The translations under genes were made by a program, and so were the position numbers. Below, one piece after another: positions 38,611 to 49,200 of a DNA stretch of 64,000 bases. The notes under the pieces are model-generated. The model was not told the DNA's origin, searched no databases, and was given only the letters and a program-made list of their open reading frames with translations. How positions within the stretch are numbered: the stretch's first letter is position 1; each line of letters begins with the position of its first letter. Source of the stretch: Typha latifolia (taxonomy: Eukaryota; Streptophyta; Magnoliopsida; Poales; Typhaceae); assembly GCA_019914945.1 (NCBI GenBank), contig CM034107.1:7440001-7504000 (forward strand). Reading direction: 5' to 3'.

Positions 38611-38903
38611 TGATATGGTCTGACGTCCTCTTCCCGGTCTGGATCGGTCTATAGGTAAGCAGCCTGCATAGCCAAGGGCAAATATTCACCAGATATTCTA
38701 CCGTAGTGAAAATATTATGAAAATAAGGTTGGTCGATCCGTAACATCCTGATCTACATTTTTGGTATTTACACACCCTCTCCCGTGTTCGAACGCGACAT
38801 ACAGAATCCTTATTTTTTTTAAATAAATAACTAGCATAATAAGAAAGACTCTCATAAGGTGTATCCATGCTCCAGATGACTCGATAAAGTCTGAATCACA
38901 TCA
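38611..38903 (-). repeat. D 5' LTR, internally shortened (293 bp)
   Basis: It runs TGATATGG...CACATCA and is colinear with both ends of B/C-type LTRs, but the middle is missing: one TTCGAA motif (38776-38787) remains. The adjoining internal sequence is a degenerate PBS (gcggtatcataacc on the minus strand). Confidence 0.7.
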
Positions 38904-39439
38904 GGCTCTAACTAAACTAAAAAAGAAGATAAGATAACTAGACTCAATCCATTGAGCCCAATGTCCCCTTAATGTGATCTGATCTGATGCAGATCGCATC
39001 ACTGTGGTAGTTTGAAATGAAGTTTGAACTCATATTTTTTATCAACGTGTTCAAATGCGATTTGGCTACTCAAATGTCGTTGGGAATTTTCACCCGATTG
39101 GAGTATTGGAATTTGTTTGAGAGATTTTTTTTTGTTGCCTTATTTAAAATTATATTTAAGAGTTATGAAAACATAGCCTTGAGAGACTTTTGAAGATCTA
39201 CGACTAGCTACTTTAAACAAAATGTGTTGAGTCAATCTTTTTACTCAACACAACTATATTAGATCCAAAAGACCTATGTTTTGAGGGTCAATGAGATGGA
39301 AGAATCAATCACAAGAATCACTGAGGTCATAAAATTAATCATGAAAAATAGTAAATCACAGATCTAGTGAGCAAAATTATTACAGATTAAGTTATGGACA
39401 TTAATAGCTGATTTTTAAGCTTCTTGTAACTATTAAAGA
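38904..39439. other. Unclassified, possible old LTR
   Basis: The part near 39310-39370 (caatcacaagaatcactgag; gtaaatcac...tagtgagc) faintly resembles the S LTR at about 12930-12990, and near 39045 there is gtgttcaaatgcg, a decayed form of the palindrome. No gene seen. Confidence 0.35.
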
Positions 39440-40095
39440 GTCTTTCGGGCGCATTCGAATGCGATCGACGAGAAAGTTCTAGAACTAGGGTTTCATATTG
39501 TTTTAGGACTTGTTGGCTAGCCTCTATATATATGTGGAAGGCAGCCAACTTTATTATGCTATTGAATTATTGATTTCTTACCTCAATCTTCTCTCTAGAC
39601 TTCTCCCTCCTTTCACCTCTACCATTGGCAAGGTCTCTCCTAACTTCTAATCTCCCTCGACTATCGAGCCCCACTCTTCTTTAGAATCTCGACCACTTCA
39701 TTCTCTTCGTCTATATCCCTTAATCACATCCACTATCCACCTTCATCTCCATACCCATCCATAACCCTAATATCCACTCCACCCGTCACCACCACCATCA
39801 CCCACGTTTTTCCATATTTTCGTCCCTACTACAGTTCAAATCTGTGAAGGGTGTAAATACCAAAGTTGTAGATCCGGAAGTTGTGGATCTAATCCAATTT
39901 GTTTCGTAATTTTGCTGACAACTGAAGAATATTTGACCAATATTTTTCCATGATCGTGCATACTGATTCCTGTAATATATCCAGATCTTGAAGTAATCGT
40001 TGCGCTGCCTATCTTTAGTTCGAGAACCTGTCAAATTGGTATTAGAGCCTATCAAATTAGTATCAGAGATTAATAATTGGTATCAGAGCCTATCA
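39440..40095 (+). repeat. C3 first LTR, 5'-truncated, with PBS-like array
   Basis: It starts mid-LTR with a single TTCGAA-like motif (39448-39459 region) and a TATA-like tatatatat near 39523. Its end has repeated units (aattggtatcagagcctatca type) at 40034-40095, followed by the functional PBS position (attggtatcagag, 40096-40108). Confidence 0.85.
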
Positions 40096-40150
40096 ATTGG
40101 TATCAGAGTAGGCAAACCTCCGACCTCCATTAATAGTTAAAATAAGAAAG

Positions 40151-41440
40151 ATGACATCAACAAGGAGACCTATGCAGAGCACACAAACAAGGGAGGACTC
40201 AATCCACGATGACCCTAGCCATGAGATCAATTCCTTTGGAGTGATCACGGTAGGACCGAGTCAACCAACGTCCATGAGTGCGAATATGGATGAACTTAAG
40301 GGCATGTTCTATATATTGATGCATAGAGTTGATTCTGTTTGTTATCTCCTCGACGGCGATCAGAGTTTTAAGAAAGACCAACGGTGGGACCTCATCGAAC
40401 TAATACCCCACAGGTCCAGGTGCGTCATGCGAGTGTTAATGATCCCCTCTTACCTATGTCTACACATCATTCCCCACCTCCGTTGCAAAATCCAAGACTG
40501 GTGGTGGTGGAACCCGAGAAGCGTGCGGCACCGGTGCACTTCGTCGATGAAAAGGATTAGCACTATGAGGATGTGGTTGATCCCTATAGAGATGATAATG
40601 GATGTGCACGAGGATTTAGAGAAGGTGATCAACATGCACAAAGATTTAGACCTGAACTAAGGGTCTTTCACGAACCCAACAACGTTTTTCGAGGGAGAAC
40701 TGCACGGTTGGACTTTCCAAAATTCCAAGGCGGTGATCCAACGAATTGGGTGTTTCAAGTTGAATAATATTTTGATTGTCAAGGTACAACAGAAGATGCA
40801 AAGATCCAGATGGCAAGCTTTCACCTCCAAGGAATGGCATTGCATTGGTATAGATCAATTCTTTGTAGTGGTGGATATACTAGATGGGCTGATTTTTATA
40901 GGAGAATTACAAGCAAATTTGGGAAAGCGACAAATGAAGATTTTGCTACCATATTAAGCAAGATGGTTCAGAGGACAACTGTATTGGAGTACCAAGCTGA
41001 GTTTGAAAGAGTTAATAGTCGTTATAAGCCATCGTGGCTCGAACGGACATTGATGAATACATTTATTTCAGGGCTGCGGGATGAGATATAAGTGGATGTT
41101 CGTGCTCTATGTCCTACAACTCTTGAGGAGGCCTTTGAGAAGGCCGTGAGGATGGAACAAAAGCATTGAGCTCTAAAGATGGCAGTGAAAACCAATTGGG
41201 GCAACCGAGATAGGCGGTTTGCACCTAGAATGCCGGCTAAAAATTTTGTAGTTTCAAACACAGTGGCTGCGAGTACTAGACCACGACTACCTTTGAGACC
41301 TTTTTCTGATGTTAGACGAGGCACAAGACCCCCCCCGTTCGAACTCTCACACCTGCTCAGGTAGAGGAATGAAGAGCGAAGGGCCTTTGCTTTCGATGTG
41401 ATGAGCGTTTCACCCCCGGTCATCGGTGTTCTAAACCAAT
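40151..41440 (+). pseudogene. C3 gag, broken
   Basis: Gag starts MTSTRRPMQSTQTREDS at 40151. A frameshift follows the N-terminal part; the core is at 40690-41160 (LDFPKFQGGDPTNWVFQVE, then a TAA; MASFHLQGMALHWY; YQAEFERVN; FISGLRDE, then a TAA). The zinc-knuckle region near 41370-41420 is frameshifted. It is the same family as the minus-strand gag at 59600-60349. Confidence 0.85.
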
Positions 41441-42044
41441 TGGGAGTGTGATGCTTATCGACAGTGTTGAGGAGGATGATGAGGTTGTTGATGATGGAGA
41501 GTGTCTAGAGGAGGTCCATGAGGAGGTCATTGAGAAGGGCACGAAGGAAGATATCCAAGCTGAAATATCGATGCATGCATATTCGGGTACTTCCGCGTCG
41601 AGGACGTTACGAGTAGGCAGACTCATTAGAAAACATTGTGTGCACATCCTCATCGATTCAGGGGGTACACACAACTTTCTAGACGAGAGATTAGTGAGGA
41701 GATTGGGTTTGGATGCTGAGTCGATCATGGGATTTGACGTTGCTATTGGAGACGGCACGAAACATAGGGCGGAGAGCTTGTGTCGCCAGGTCGGTATACG
41801 GGTGCAAGGGCATAATATCATTGTGGACTTGTATCCGTTGGCGCTGCGAGGAGCGGACATTGTCCTTGGTGCTCAGTGGTTACAGAGTTTGGGACCTCTC
41901 ACATTTGATTTCCGGAGCATGTGGATGAAATATAAACAAGGAAACAAAGATGTGCGGCTTGATGGTGTTAGGTCTTCGTTGATTCCTGCGATGCAACCTA
42001 TGATGGGATTGCCTTATACGTACGATTTGTCCTATCTTCTTTAG
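41441..42044 (+). CDS. C3 protease, open frame
   Basis: An acidic leader (SVEEDDEVVDDGECLEE) is followed by the retropepsin-like domain: AEISMHAYSGTSASRTLRV, the active site ILIDSGGTHNFLDER (Asp-Ser-Gly), IGDGTKHRAESLC, LYPLALRGADIVLGAQWL and FDFRSMWMKYKQ. About 198 codons are open from 41448. It ends at a TAG before the pre-RT region, so the pol frame is not continuous. The element as a whole is dead. Confidence 0.8.
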
Positions 42045-43495
42045 TTAGGACTAGCAGGAGATGAGCCTCAAACAAGTTTAGGTAATACCATTGAATTGTC
42101 TAATATATTAGATAAATTTTCTAGACTATTTGAAGAGCCACAGGAGTTGCCACCGGGGAGAGCGGCGGACTATCGCATAGAGATTGTACCCAAGGCTACA
42201 CCGGCGAACATGAGGCCATATCGGTATCCACATGTGCAAAATGAAGTTATCTCAAAGATGGTAGCTTAGATGTTGGAGCAATGCCTCATACAACCAAGTC
42301 ATAGCTCATATTCATCCCCCGTGCTTTTGGTGCGAAAAAAAGATAGGACATGGCATTTTTATGTCGACTATCGAGCACTAAACGCTATTACCATCAAGGA
42401 ACAGTATCCCATTTTGGTTATTGAGGAGTTGCTAGATGAGCTTGCAGGGGCGACTATATTTAGCAAATTTGACTTGAGGGTCGGGTATCATCAAATTAGA
42501 GTTCACCCGGCAGATATGCACAAAACTGCATTTCAAACTCCGGACAGGCATTACGACTTCCAGGTAATGCCCTTTGGTTTCACCAATGCTCCAGCTACCT
42601 TTCAAGGCCTCATGAATGATATATTTCGGCTTCTCTTGCGAAGGTATGTCTTGGTATTTTTGACGACATTTTGGTGTATAGCAGGACTGAATTGGAGCAT
42701 TGGCAGCATTTGGAGGATGTGCTGAATTTGTTGAAGCAAAACTAATTAAAGATCAAGAAGTCCAAGCGCCTATATGGAGTACCACGAGTAGAGTATTTAG
42801 GACACATCATTTCAGCAGATGGAATAGCGGCGGATCCTCAAAAGGTTGCATGTATAACCGCTTGGCCTATTCCTACTACCATCGGATTGAGAGGATATTT
42901 TGGGTTGAGTGGATATAATCGACGCTTCATCATCGGATATGGCAAGATCGCTGCTCCTCTCACTTTTTTGTTGAAGGACTCTTTTAGATGAACGGATGAA
43001 GCCACTTCAGCATTTGAAAAACTGAAAACAGCAATGATGACGGCACTGGTTCTAGTGCTACCGGACATCACCAAAGAGTTCATTGTGGAATGTGATGCGT
43101 CGGGTGTTGGCATAGGAGCTGTACTTATGCAAGGAGGACGTCCCACAGCCTTTCTTAGTAAGGTTTTGTCACCTAAATCTCAATAATTATCAACTTATGA
43201 GAGAGAGATGTTGGCAATTCTGCATGTGCTAACAAAGTGGAGGCCTTATTTGATCGGTAGACGATTCGTTATTCGAAACTGATCAAAGGAGCCTTTCATA
43301 CTTTACGACACAGCGCATACACACTCCTGCGCAGTAGCGATGGGTCACAAAATTGCTAGGATATGATTATGAAATCCAATACAAGAAGGGAATGGAAACT
43401 ACAGCAACGGGTGCACTATCGCGCCAACCCGATACCGCCGAGCTTGTAGCCTATTCTTCTCCTACCTTTCCCTTCCTTGATGAGCTGAGGTATGC
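42045..43495 (+). pseudogene. C3 reverse transcriptase and RNase H, integrase missing
   Basis: RT starts with ANMRPYRYPHVQNEV and continues with [44 protein letters not shown] and [16 protein letters not shown] 1-nt frameshift lies at about 42655, right at the Asp-Asp catalytic motif. RNase H-like sequence follows in other frames (FIVECDASGVGIGAVLMQGG; YEREMLAILHVLTKW). It ends after the linker (DELRYACT) at about 43495, where the next LTR starts at once: integrase is absent. Further stops are near 42270 and 43185. Confidence 0.9.
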
Positions 43496-43501
43496 ATGTA
43501 C

Positions 43502-44455
43502 TAATACACTTAGTTAGAATTTTTTCTTATTGCATTAGGTGTCTATTTTCATTAAAATAAAATTTCTGTAGGTCGCATTCGAACGCAAGTGGTCGCGTTC
43601 GAACGCCCATGTGAACACCTTGTGAATGCTTGTGAATGCCTTGTGAACGCCTTTTGAACGCCCGTGTTTGTTAACGTCTTGTGAACGCCCGCATTCAAAT
43701 GCTTTGGGAACGCCTATGTCGCATTCGCAAATCCAGAAAAGGGTCTTTTTGAGTGTGTTTGAACGCGATCGGGTGCATTCGAACGCGATCGACGGGAATC
43801 CTCTAGAATTAGGGTTTCATATTGTTTTAGGACTTGTTGGCTAGCCTCTATAAATATGTGAATGGCAACCAACTTCATAATGCTATTGGATTATTAATTT
43901 TTTGTCTCCTATCTTCTCTCTAGACGTCTCCCTTCTCCCTCTTCACCATCTTTCCACATCTACCGTTGGCAAGGTTTCTCCTCGCTTCTAATCTCCCTCG
44001 ATTGTCGAGTCACCCCTCTTCTTTGGGATCTCGACCACTTCGTTCCCTTCATCTACTTCCCTTAATCACTGCCACAATCCACCCTCATCTCCATACCCAT
44101 CCATAACCCTAATATCCACTTCACCCGTCACCACCTCCATCACCCACGTTATTCCATATTTTCGGCCCTGCTAAATTTCCAATCTGTGAAGGGCTAAATA
44201 CAAAAGTTGTCGATTAGGAAGTTATGGATCCAACCCAATTAGTTTCATAATTTTCTGACTATCGGAGCATATCTGACGAATATTTTCCCACGGTTGTGCG
44301 GACTGCTTCCTATAATAAATTCAGATCTTAAGAAATTGTTCCATAGCCGATCTTTTAGTTCCAAATCCTATCAATTTAGTATCTGAGTCTATCATTTGGT
44401 ATTAGAGCCTATTAGTTGGTACCAGAGACTATCAAATTGGTATTAGAGCTTATTA
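43502..44455 (+). repeat. C3 middle LTR with five PBS-like units
   Basis: It starts taatacac where others have TGATACAC. The palindrome cluster is at 43573-43790 (three TTCGAA), and the TATA box TATAAATA at 43849-43856. From 44374 there are units such as atttggtattagagcctatt in tandem, five in all counting the last one, which would be the PBS (gtggtattagagc at 44456-44468). Confidence 0.85.
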
Positions 44456-44507
44456 GTGGTATTAGAGCAAGCGAACTTTAGACCTCCATTAATAGTTGAA
44501 ACAAGGA

Positions 44508-45244
44508 AGATGACATCAACAAGGAGACCTATGAAGAGTACACCAACAAGGGAGGACTCAATGCATGATGATCTTAACCTTGAGGCCGATTCTATTGGAG
44601 CAACCATGGTAGGACCAAGTCAACTAATGTCCATGGGTTCGAATATGGATGAACTAAGGGGCATGTTCCAAACATTATTGCATAGAATTGACAACATACA
44701 AAAGGATCACAATGAATTCAAGGATCAAATGGAGATGGACTTAGCTTTAATGGATAGAGACGCCACATTGAGGACATTGCGTGCTCATCTTAAACTTGCT
44801 CAAAACCGCATGAAGCAAGTTTATGATCATAGCCATAGGGAGTAGGAGTTTAACATTGGCAGTTTGGTATTTATGAGGGTGCAACCGTATCGACAGGTGA
44901 CCTTACGTCCGATGTGAAATCAAAAGTTAGCACATCGCTATTTTGGTCCATTTTGTGTGTTGGAGCGTATTGGTCCTGTTGCATATCGTTTGGAGCTGCC
45001 GGAGAGGTCGAGAGTGCATCCTGTTTTTCATGTTTCATTGTTGAGAGAGTGCTTTGGAGATCATGAGATTGTTGGATCAATTCTATCGGAGCCATTGGAG
45101 GAGATAGAGATCGTAGAGCCGGTTCGAGTATTTGCCAGATTAGAGATGGAGATTTTAGTGGAGTGGCTTGACAAGCCATCTGATGAGGCGACATGGGAGT
45201 TAGAGACTGATATCTTGGAGCATTTCCTAGACTTTTCACCTTGA
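44508..45244 (+). pseudogene. C3 gag start fused in frame to integrase C-terminus
   Basis: Gag begins MTSTRRPMKSTPTREDS at 44508 and continues to about 44732. There the frame passes directly into late integrase sequence (MEMDLALMDRDATLRTLRAH), then, after a TAG near 44844, GPF/Y-like and HPVFHVSLL sequence and a chromodomain-like end ([17 protein letters not shown]) stopping at 45241. The join lies at an aatggag that both gag and the C2 integrase (35088-35094) contain, so a microhomology-mediated deletion, or a template switch in reverse transcription, is likely. Confidence 0.85.
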
Positions 45245-45271
45245 GGGCAAGGTGGGGGAAGTGTGGTGGGC

Positions 45272-46129
45272 TGATATACTTAGATAGAATCTTTTCTTAT
45301 TTTATTAGGTGTTTATTTTCATTAAAATACATTTCTGTAGGTCGCGTTCGAACGTAGGAGGGGTAGCGTTCGAACGCTCTTGTGAACGCCTACATCAGGT
45401 TCGCAAATACAGAGAATGCATATTTTGCGTTCGAATGTGGTCGAGTGAGTTCAAATGCCCGCGTTCAAACGCCTGCATAGCGTTCACACATACAGAGAAC
45501 GTGTTTTGGTGTGTTCGAACGCGATCGACAGGAAAGTTCTAGAATTAGGATTTCATATTATTTTAGCACTTGTTGGCTAGCCTCTATATATATTTGGAAG
45601 GCAACCAACTTCATTATGCTATTGGATTATTGATTTCTTGCCTCCTATATTCTCTCTAGACTTCTCCCTCCTCCCTCTTAACCATCCTTCCACCTCTACC
45701 ATTGGCAAGGTTTCTTCTAACTTCTAATCTCTCTCGACTGTTGAGCCCCCCTCTTCTTTGGGATCTCGATCACTTCATTCTCTTTGTCTATATCCCATAA
45801 TCACATCCACCATCCATAACCCTAGCATCCACTCCACCCGTCACCACCACCATCACCCACGTTATTCCATATTTTCCTCCCTACTACACTTTGAATCTGT
45901 AAAGGGCATAAATACGAAAATTGTAGATGTGGAAGTTACAGTTCTAACCCAATTAGTTTCGTAATTTGCTAACAACTGAATAATATTTGATGAATATTTT
46001 CCCATAATCACGCAAACTGATTCCTATAATACATCTAGATCTTGAAGGAATTGTTGCGTAGCCTATCTTTAATTCGAGAACCTATCAAATTGGTATCAAA
46101 GCCTATCAAATTGGTATCAGAGCTTAACA
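45272..46129 (+). repeat. C3 last LTR
   Basis: It starts TGATATAC after a polypurine tract (aaggtgggggaagtgtggtg). The palindrome cluster is at 45343-45530, and a TATATATA at 45585-45592. The end has two PBS-like units (aattggtatca type, 46088-46124). An end in aaca at 46129 is my best guess. Confidence 0.8.
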
Positions 46130-47541
46130 CAAGCCTCTCACTTGATTTGCAACACGACAAAGAGAAGCATCAAGAAGCTTGAAAATGTAACGCATGCAGA
46201 GGTGATTTAATTTTTTATAGCATAATTAGCACCATAGTAGACCTGAAATGCAAACCTACAAAACTAGCAACAAGAGCTACAATAGAAAACAGTAAAGAGA
46301 TGATGCTGGCTAAGCTAGAACATCAAATAGTGTAAGAACAACCTCCCACAAAGAGAGAATTCACAACAAGCAATGCTTTGCAAAAAGAAAGAACAACAAA
46401 CCCTAACTAACAAAGTAATGCTCGGCAAAAGGGAGACCACCTCGACCATCAAGTGATAGGAAAAGCACAATAGAGGCAGTGGCTTTCGTAAGATAAGGGA
46501 AGGGAGAGCAGAGGCGGCAGTGACAGAGTGGCGTCTATTGGCGGAGAGAGGAGAGCAGCGGCGTCGATGATGACTACAGCGAAGACTGAGACTAGTGAGG
46601 CTAGAAGGGGTCGGTTAGCCAACGCGGGCTTCGACGACTAAAGGAGGAAGGTGATCTCGCGGATGGGCTTTGGCATTAGGAGAAGGGAAGCATCGGCTAC
46701 CAACGGAGGGCCTCAGGCAAAGAGGGAAAAAAAGAGGGAGGAGAAAGGAGATGGATCTAGAGAGAGGAAGAAGAAAATGAAGAAAACTCCTCCCCTCCTC
46801 CTAGCCGAACGGCCAGGGAAGAGGAGGGAGAGACCTACTAAAGGTCGGCGAAGGAGACCCACACGCAGGGGAAGAAGAAGAACGCCTGACTCTTCAAGTG
46901 TTGATGAAGGAAAGAACTTCTCCCCGCCACCTAGCCGAAATGATAGAGGGAGGAGGAAGAAATTGCTGATCACAACCGTTGCATGAAAATCCCCTCCCCT
47001 CCGCCTAGCCTTAAGGCTAGGGGAGGGAGGAGGGAGAAAACATTGGTGACAATTGGCGAGGAAGAATTTTGGCAAAGAAAAAATGGGAGGAGGAGATCGC
47101 CAAACCCTAGCAGAGAACTGCTAGGGCCAACTAAGAGAATTGCTATTTGTATGACAATCTTAATTTGATAATATTTATTACGCAATATGTAAACCACAAT
47201 GTTAAGTGCGCACATGAGCAACTAGTAAGATCATTAATCATTAATCAAGCACTGCAGATTCTTTCGTTTACATAATTCAATTACACAATACATTAATAAA
47301 TGCCCTTGCTCCTATTAAGGTTTATATATCCAGCTAATAACCAGTAAATTAACCATTACATTTGAGTGTATGCATCAGCAACGACGAGTAAGACGGTAAA
47401 ACCTTTCAGTTTATACTATTCCTTGCATCCTACTAGCATCAATAATGCCATTTCTTGTAATATAAGCTATATATTTCCCGTATTTGACATTAGAACTTAC
47501 AACAACAAAGACAACCATATAAGTCTATAAGGCGATTCTAG
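46130..47541. other. Region downstream of the receptor kinase, no gene seen
   Basis: The part at 46490-47060 is purine-rich and has three spaced copies of a ccctcc(t/g)cctagcc motif; the last is a perfect palindrome, CCTAGCCTTAAGGCTAGG, at 47004-47021. An open frame at 46651-46986 is Arg/Lys-rich low complexity and I do not take it as a gene. The 200 bp next to 47541 should hold the 3' UTR of the kinase gene; aataaa on the minus strand is seen only near 47174-47180, far from the stop. Confidence 0.5.
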
Positions 47542-48960
47542 CTAGTACTTAATCTGGGAGAGCATGCACTTTATATCCCTACTAGTGGGCCTCTCCTTAG
47601 GATCATCCGTAGTGCAAAAGCAAGCTATACGCAGCACGAGCAGCATCTGCTCCTCGAATCCATTACCCGCCAGCTTCGGATCGATCGCCAATGCCGCATC
47701 CGGCGATTTCATCATGTTCCGCAGCCACTTCACCAAGTTCATCTCCTCCGTGTTCTGAAAGAAGTCATCCGACGGCTGCTTCCCGACGACCAACACAGCC
47801 AGGATCACCCCGAAGCTATACACGTCGCATTTGGCGGTAAACTTCAGCGTCTGGTGGTACTCCGGTGCGATGTACCCGATAGTGCCAGCAACGTTAGAGG
47901 AAGTTATGTGGGTGTGCGCCTCCGGCATCTCCTTCGCCAAGCCGAAGTCGGCGATCCTCGCCTCCATGGTATCATCGAGGAGGATGTTGGCTGGCTTCAG
48001 ATCCCTGTGGATTATGTGGGGCTTGTGGTGGACGTGGAGGTGCTCCAATCCTGCGGCGATCCCGACCGCTATTTTATGCCTTGCGGGCCAGTCTAGTTCG
48101 CGTCGGCTTTCGGAGACCTCCATGAGCACGTCGCGGAGGCTGCCGTTCTTCATGTACTCGTAGATGAGATAGTGGCAGTCAGGGCGGGAGACGTGGGCGA
48201 GGAGAGGGAGTAAATTGCGGTGGCGGATGTGACCGACGGTTAAGATCTCCGACCGGATCTGCCGCGTCCACTTGTCTAAGAGGTGGGACTCCTCTGTCGG
48301 CTCTGCGCCGTCGGGGGTTTGCTTCTTTATCCGCTTGATGGCGATCATCTTCCCAGGGCTGTTCGGGAGCTCGGCCTTGTAGACCTCGCCGCAGCCGCCC
48401 CGGCCGATGACTTGCAAGGAGGCGAGGCCGTCGTCCTTCTCGAGGAAGGAGAGGTCGTTGGCGTTGCGGATGACTTTGGGGCTAAAGATGGATGGGCCCG
48501 CCGGGGTCTTGTACCGCCCGCGGGCGCAGTTGAGCACGAGCCGGAATAGGACGGAGACCAAGAACCCAGAGACGATACCGCCGAGGGAGCCGGCCACAAA
48601 GCCGAGGACCCAGTTTCGCACGTGCCGCCGGTGCGTCTTGTGATCGTGAGGTGTTGTCGTGTTGGAATTGGAAGTCGAATTGGTGGTGGAATCGGAAGTC
48701 GAATTAGTGGTGGAATTGGAGCTGGAATTGGTGGTGGAATTGTGAGGTTTGTTGAAGTTTTGGGCGAGCAAATGCCGATTTCCATGTTTGGGGATCCCAT
48801 TGGAGACTGCGGAGAGACGTGAGAGGCGAGAGAGACGAGGGTGATTGATTGGGTTGGAGATTGGACGGCGGAGGGCGTGCGAAGGGGAAACTTGGACTGC
48901 GGAGATGAAGCAGAGGGAGGAGAGGAGGAGGAGGGAGGGAAGGAGTGGGAAAAGAGCCAT
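47542..48960 (-). CDS. SOBIR1-like receptor kinase without LRRs
   Basis: A single-exon, 472-residue receptor-like kinase, probably at the plasma membrane. Residues 1-22 or so are a signal peptide (MALFPLLPSLLLLSSLCFIS). The ectodomain is only about 90 residues and has no LRR or Cys pairs; 74-102 is an Asn-Ser-Thr repeat with six N-glycosylation sequons. The transmembrane helix (about 117-143) has GxxxG motifs at G120, G124, G128 and G132. The kinase is intact: G186-G191 loop, K209, E238, H318-R319-D320, K322, N325, D338-F339-G340, A365-P366-E367 and R457. The kinase and its flanks closely match the SOBIR1 family (GPSIFSP; LPLLAHVSRPDCHYL; end MLSQIK), which normally has five LRRs and serves as adaptor kinase for LRR receptor-like proteins in immunity. 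GC-rich codons contrast with the surroundings. The start is the first Met, with a signal peptide; +4 is G. Whether it still signals is not known. Confidence 0.85.
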   Translation of the reverse strand: MALFPLLPSLLLLSSLCFISAVQVSPSHALRRPISNPINHPRLSRLSRLSAVSNGIPKHGNRHLLAQNFNKPHNSTTNSSSNSTTNSTSDSTTNSTSNSNTTTPHDHKTHRRHVRNWVLGFVAGSLGGIVSGFLVSVLFRLVLNCARGRYKTPAGPSIFSPKVIRNANDLSFLEKDDGLASLQVIGRGGCGEVYKAELPNSPGKMIAIKRIKKQTPDGAEPTEESHLLDKWTRQIRSEILTVGHIRHRNLLPLLAHVSRPDCHYLIYEYMKNGSLRDVLMEVSESRRELDWPARHKIAVGIAAGLEHLHVHHKPHIIHRDLKPANILLDDTMEARIADFGLAKEMPEAHTHITSSNVAGTIGYIAPEYHQTLKFTAKCDVYSFGVILAVLVVGKQPSDDFFQNTEEMNLVKWLRNMMKSPDAALAIDPKLAGNGFEEQMLLVLRIACFCTTDDPKERPTSRDIKCMLSQIKY

Positions 48961-49200
48961 GGATTTGATCGGTTTGGATTTCCGGCAACTTGTGGAGTAA
49001 TTAAGGTGGGTCGAATTGTGGAAAATTCGGAAGGTGGGTGTGAGTTTTCAATGTGCTCGAATTATTGGAAGGATCCGATTGGTCCAAAGACGTAGTATAC
49101 GGGGTCAGCATGATTATTCTTTGGGACGACTTCGATTTGGACGTCAATACACCACTGGATGGAGGGGTAGAAATTGTCTTTCTTTTTTTCTCCACTCGGA
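48961..49200 (-). promoter_or_regulatory. Upstream region of the kinase gene
   Basis: On the minus strand, two CCAAT motifs lie at 49078-49082 and 49064-49068 (about 105-120 bp before the ATG), a TATA-like gtatactac near 49091-49099, and TTGACGTC at 49140-49149, a W-box core overlapping an as-1-like TGACG. The order does not form a convincing core promoter. The W-box/TGACG element would suit a defence gene, but one short motif is weak evidence. Confidence 0.3.

Larger units (their letters stand above)
36512..38903 (-). mobile_element. Element D: 5' half of a B-related chromovirus
   Basis: A short 5' LTR (38611-38903), a degenerate PBS, gag, protease and the start of RT. It is broken in RT at 36512 by the C2 LTR. 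The gag is closer to B gag than to C gag, and RT sequence follows protease, so a relative of D would be a candidate autonomous partner for B. Confidence 0.85.
39440..46129 (+). mobile_element. C3 complex: three family C LTRs and two partial interiors
   Basis: The order on the plus strand is: truncated LTR (39440-40095), PBS, gag, protease, RT and RNase H (40151-43495), LTR (43502-44455), PBS, gag start fused to integrase C-terminus (44508-45244), polypurine tract, LTR (45272-46129). The first interior lacks integrase; the second lacks everything between the early gag and late integrase. A shared middle LTR suggests unequal or LTR-LTR recombination between two elements. Confidence 0.85.

Noticed and set aside
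46651..46986. An Arg/Lys-rich open frame of 111 codons
   Set aside because: Low-complexity purine-rich DNA gives long open frames by chance; no domain, no splice or start context.
48345..48800. Overlapping long frames on both strands of the kinase gene
   Set aside because: Shadows of the GC-rich kinase CDS; the kinase frame has all conserved motifs.
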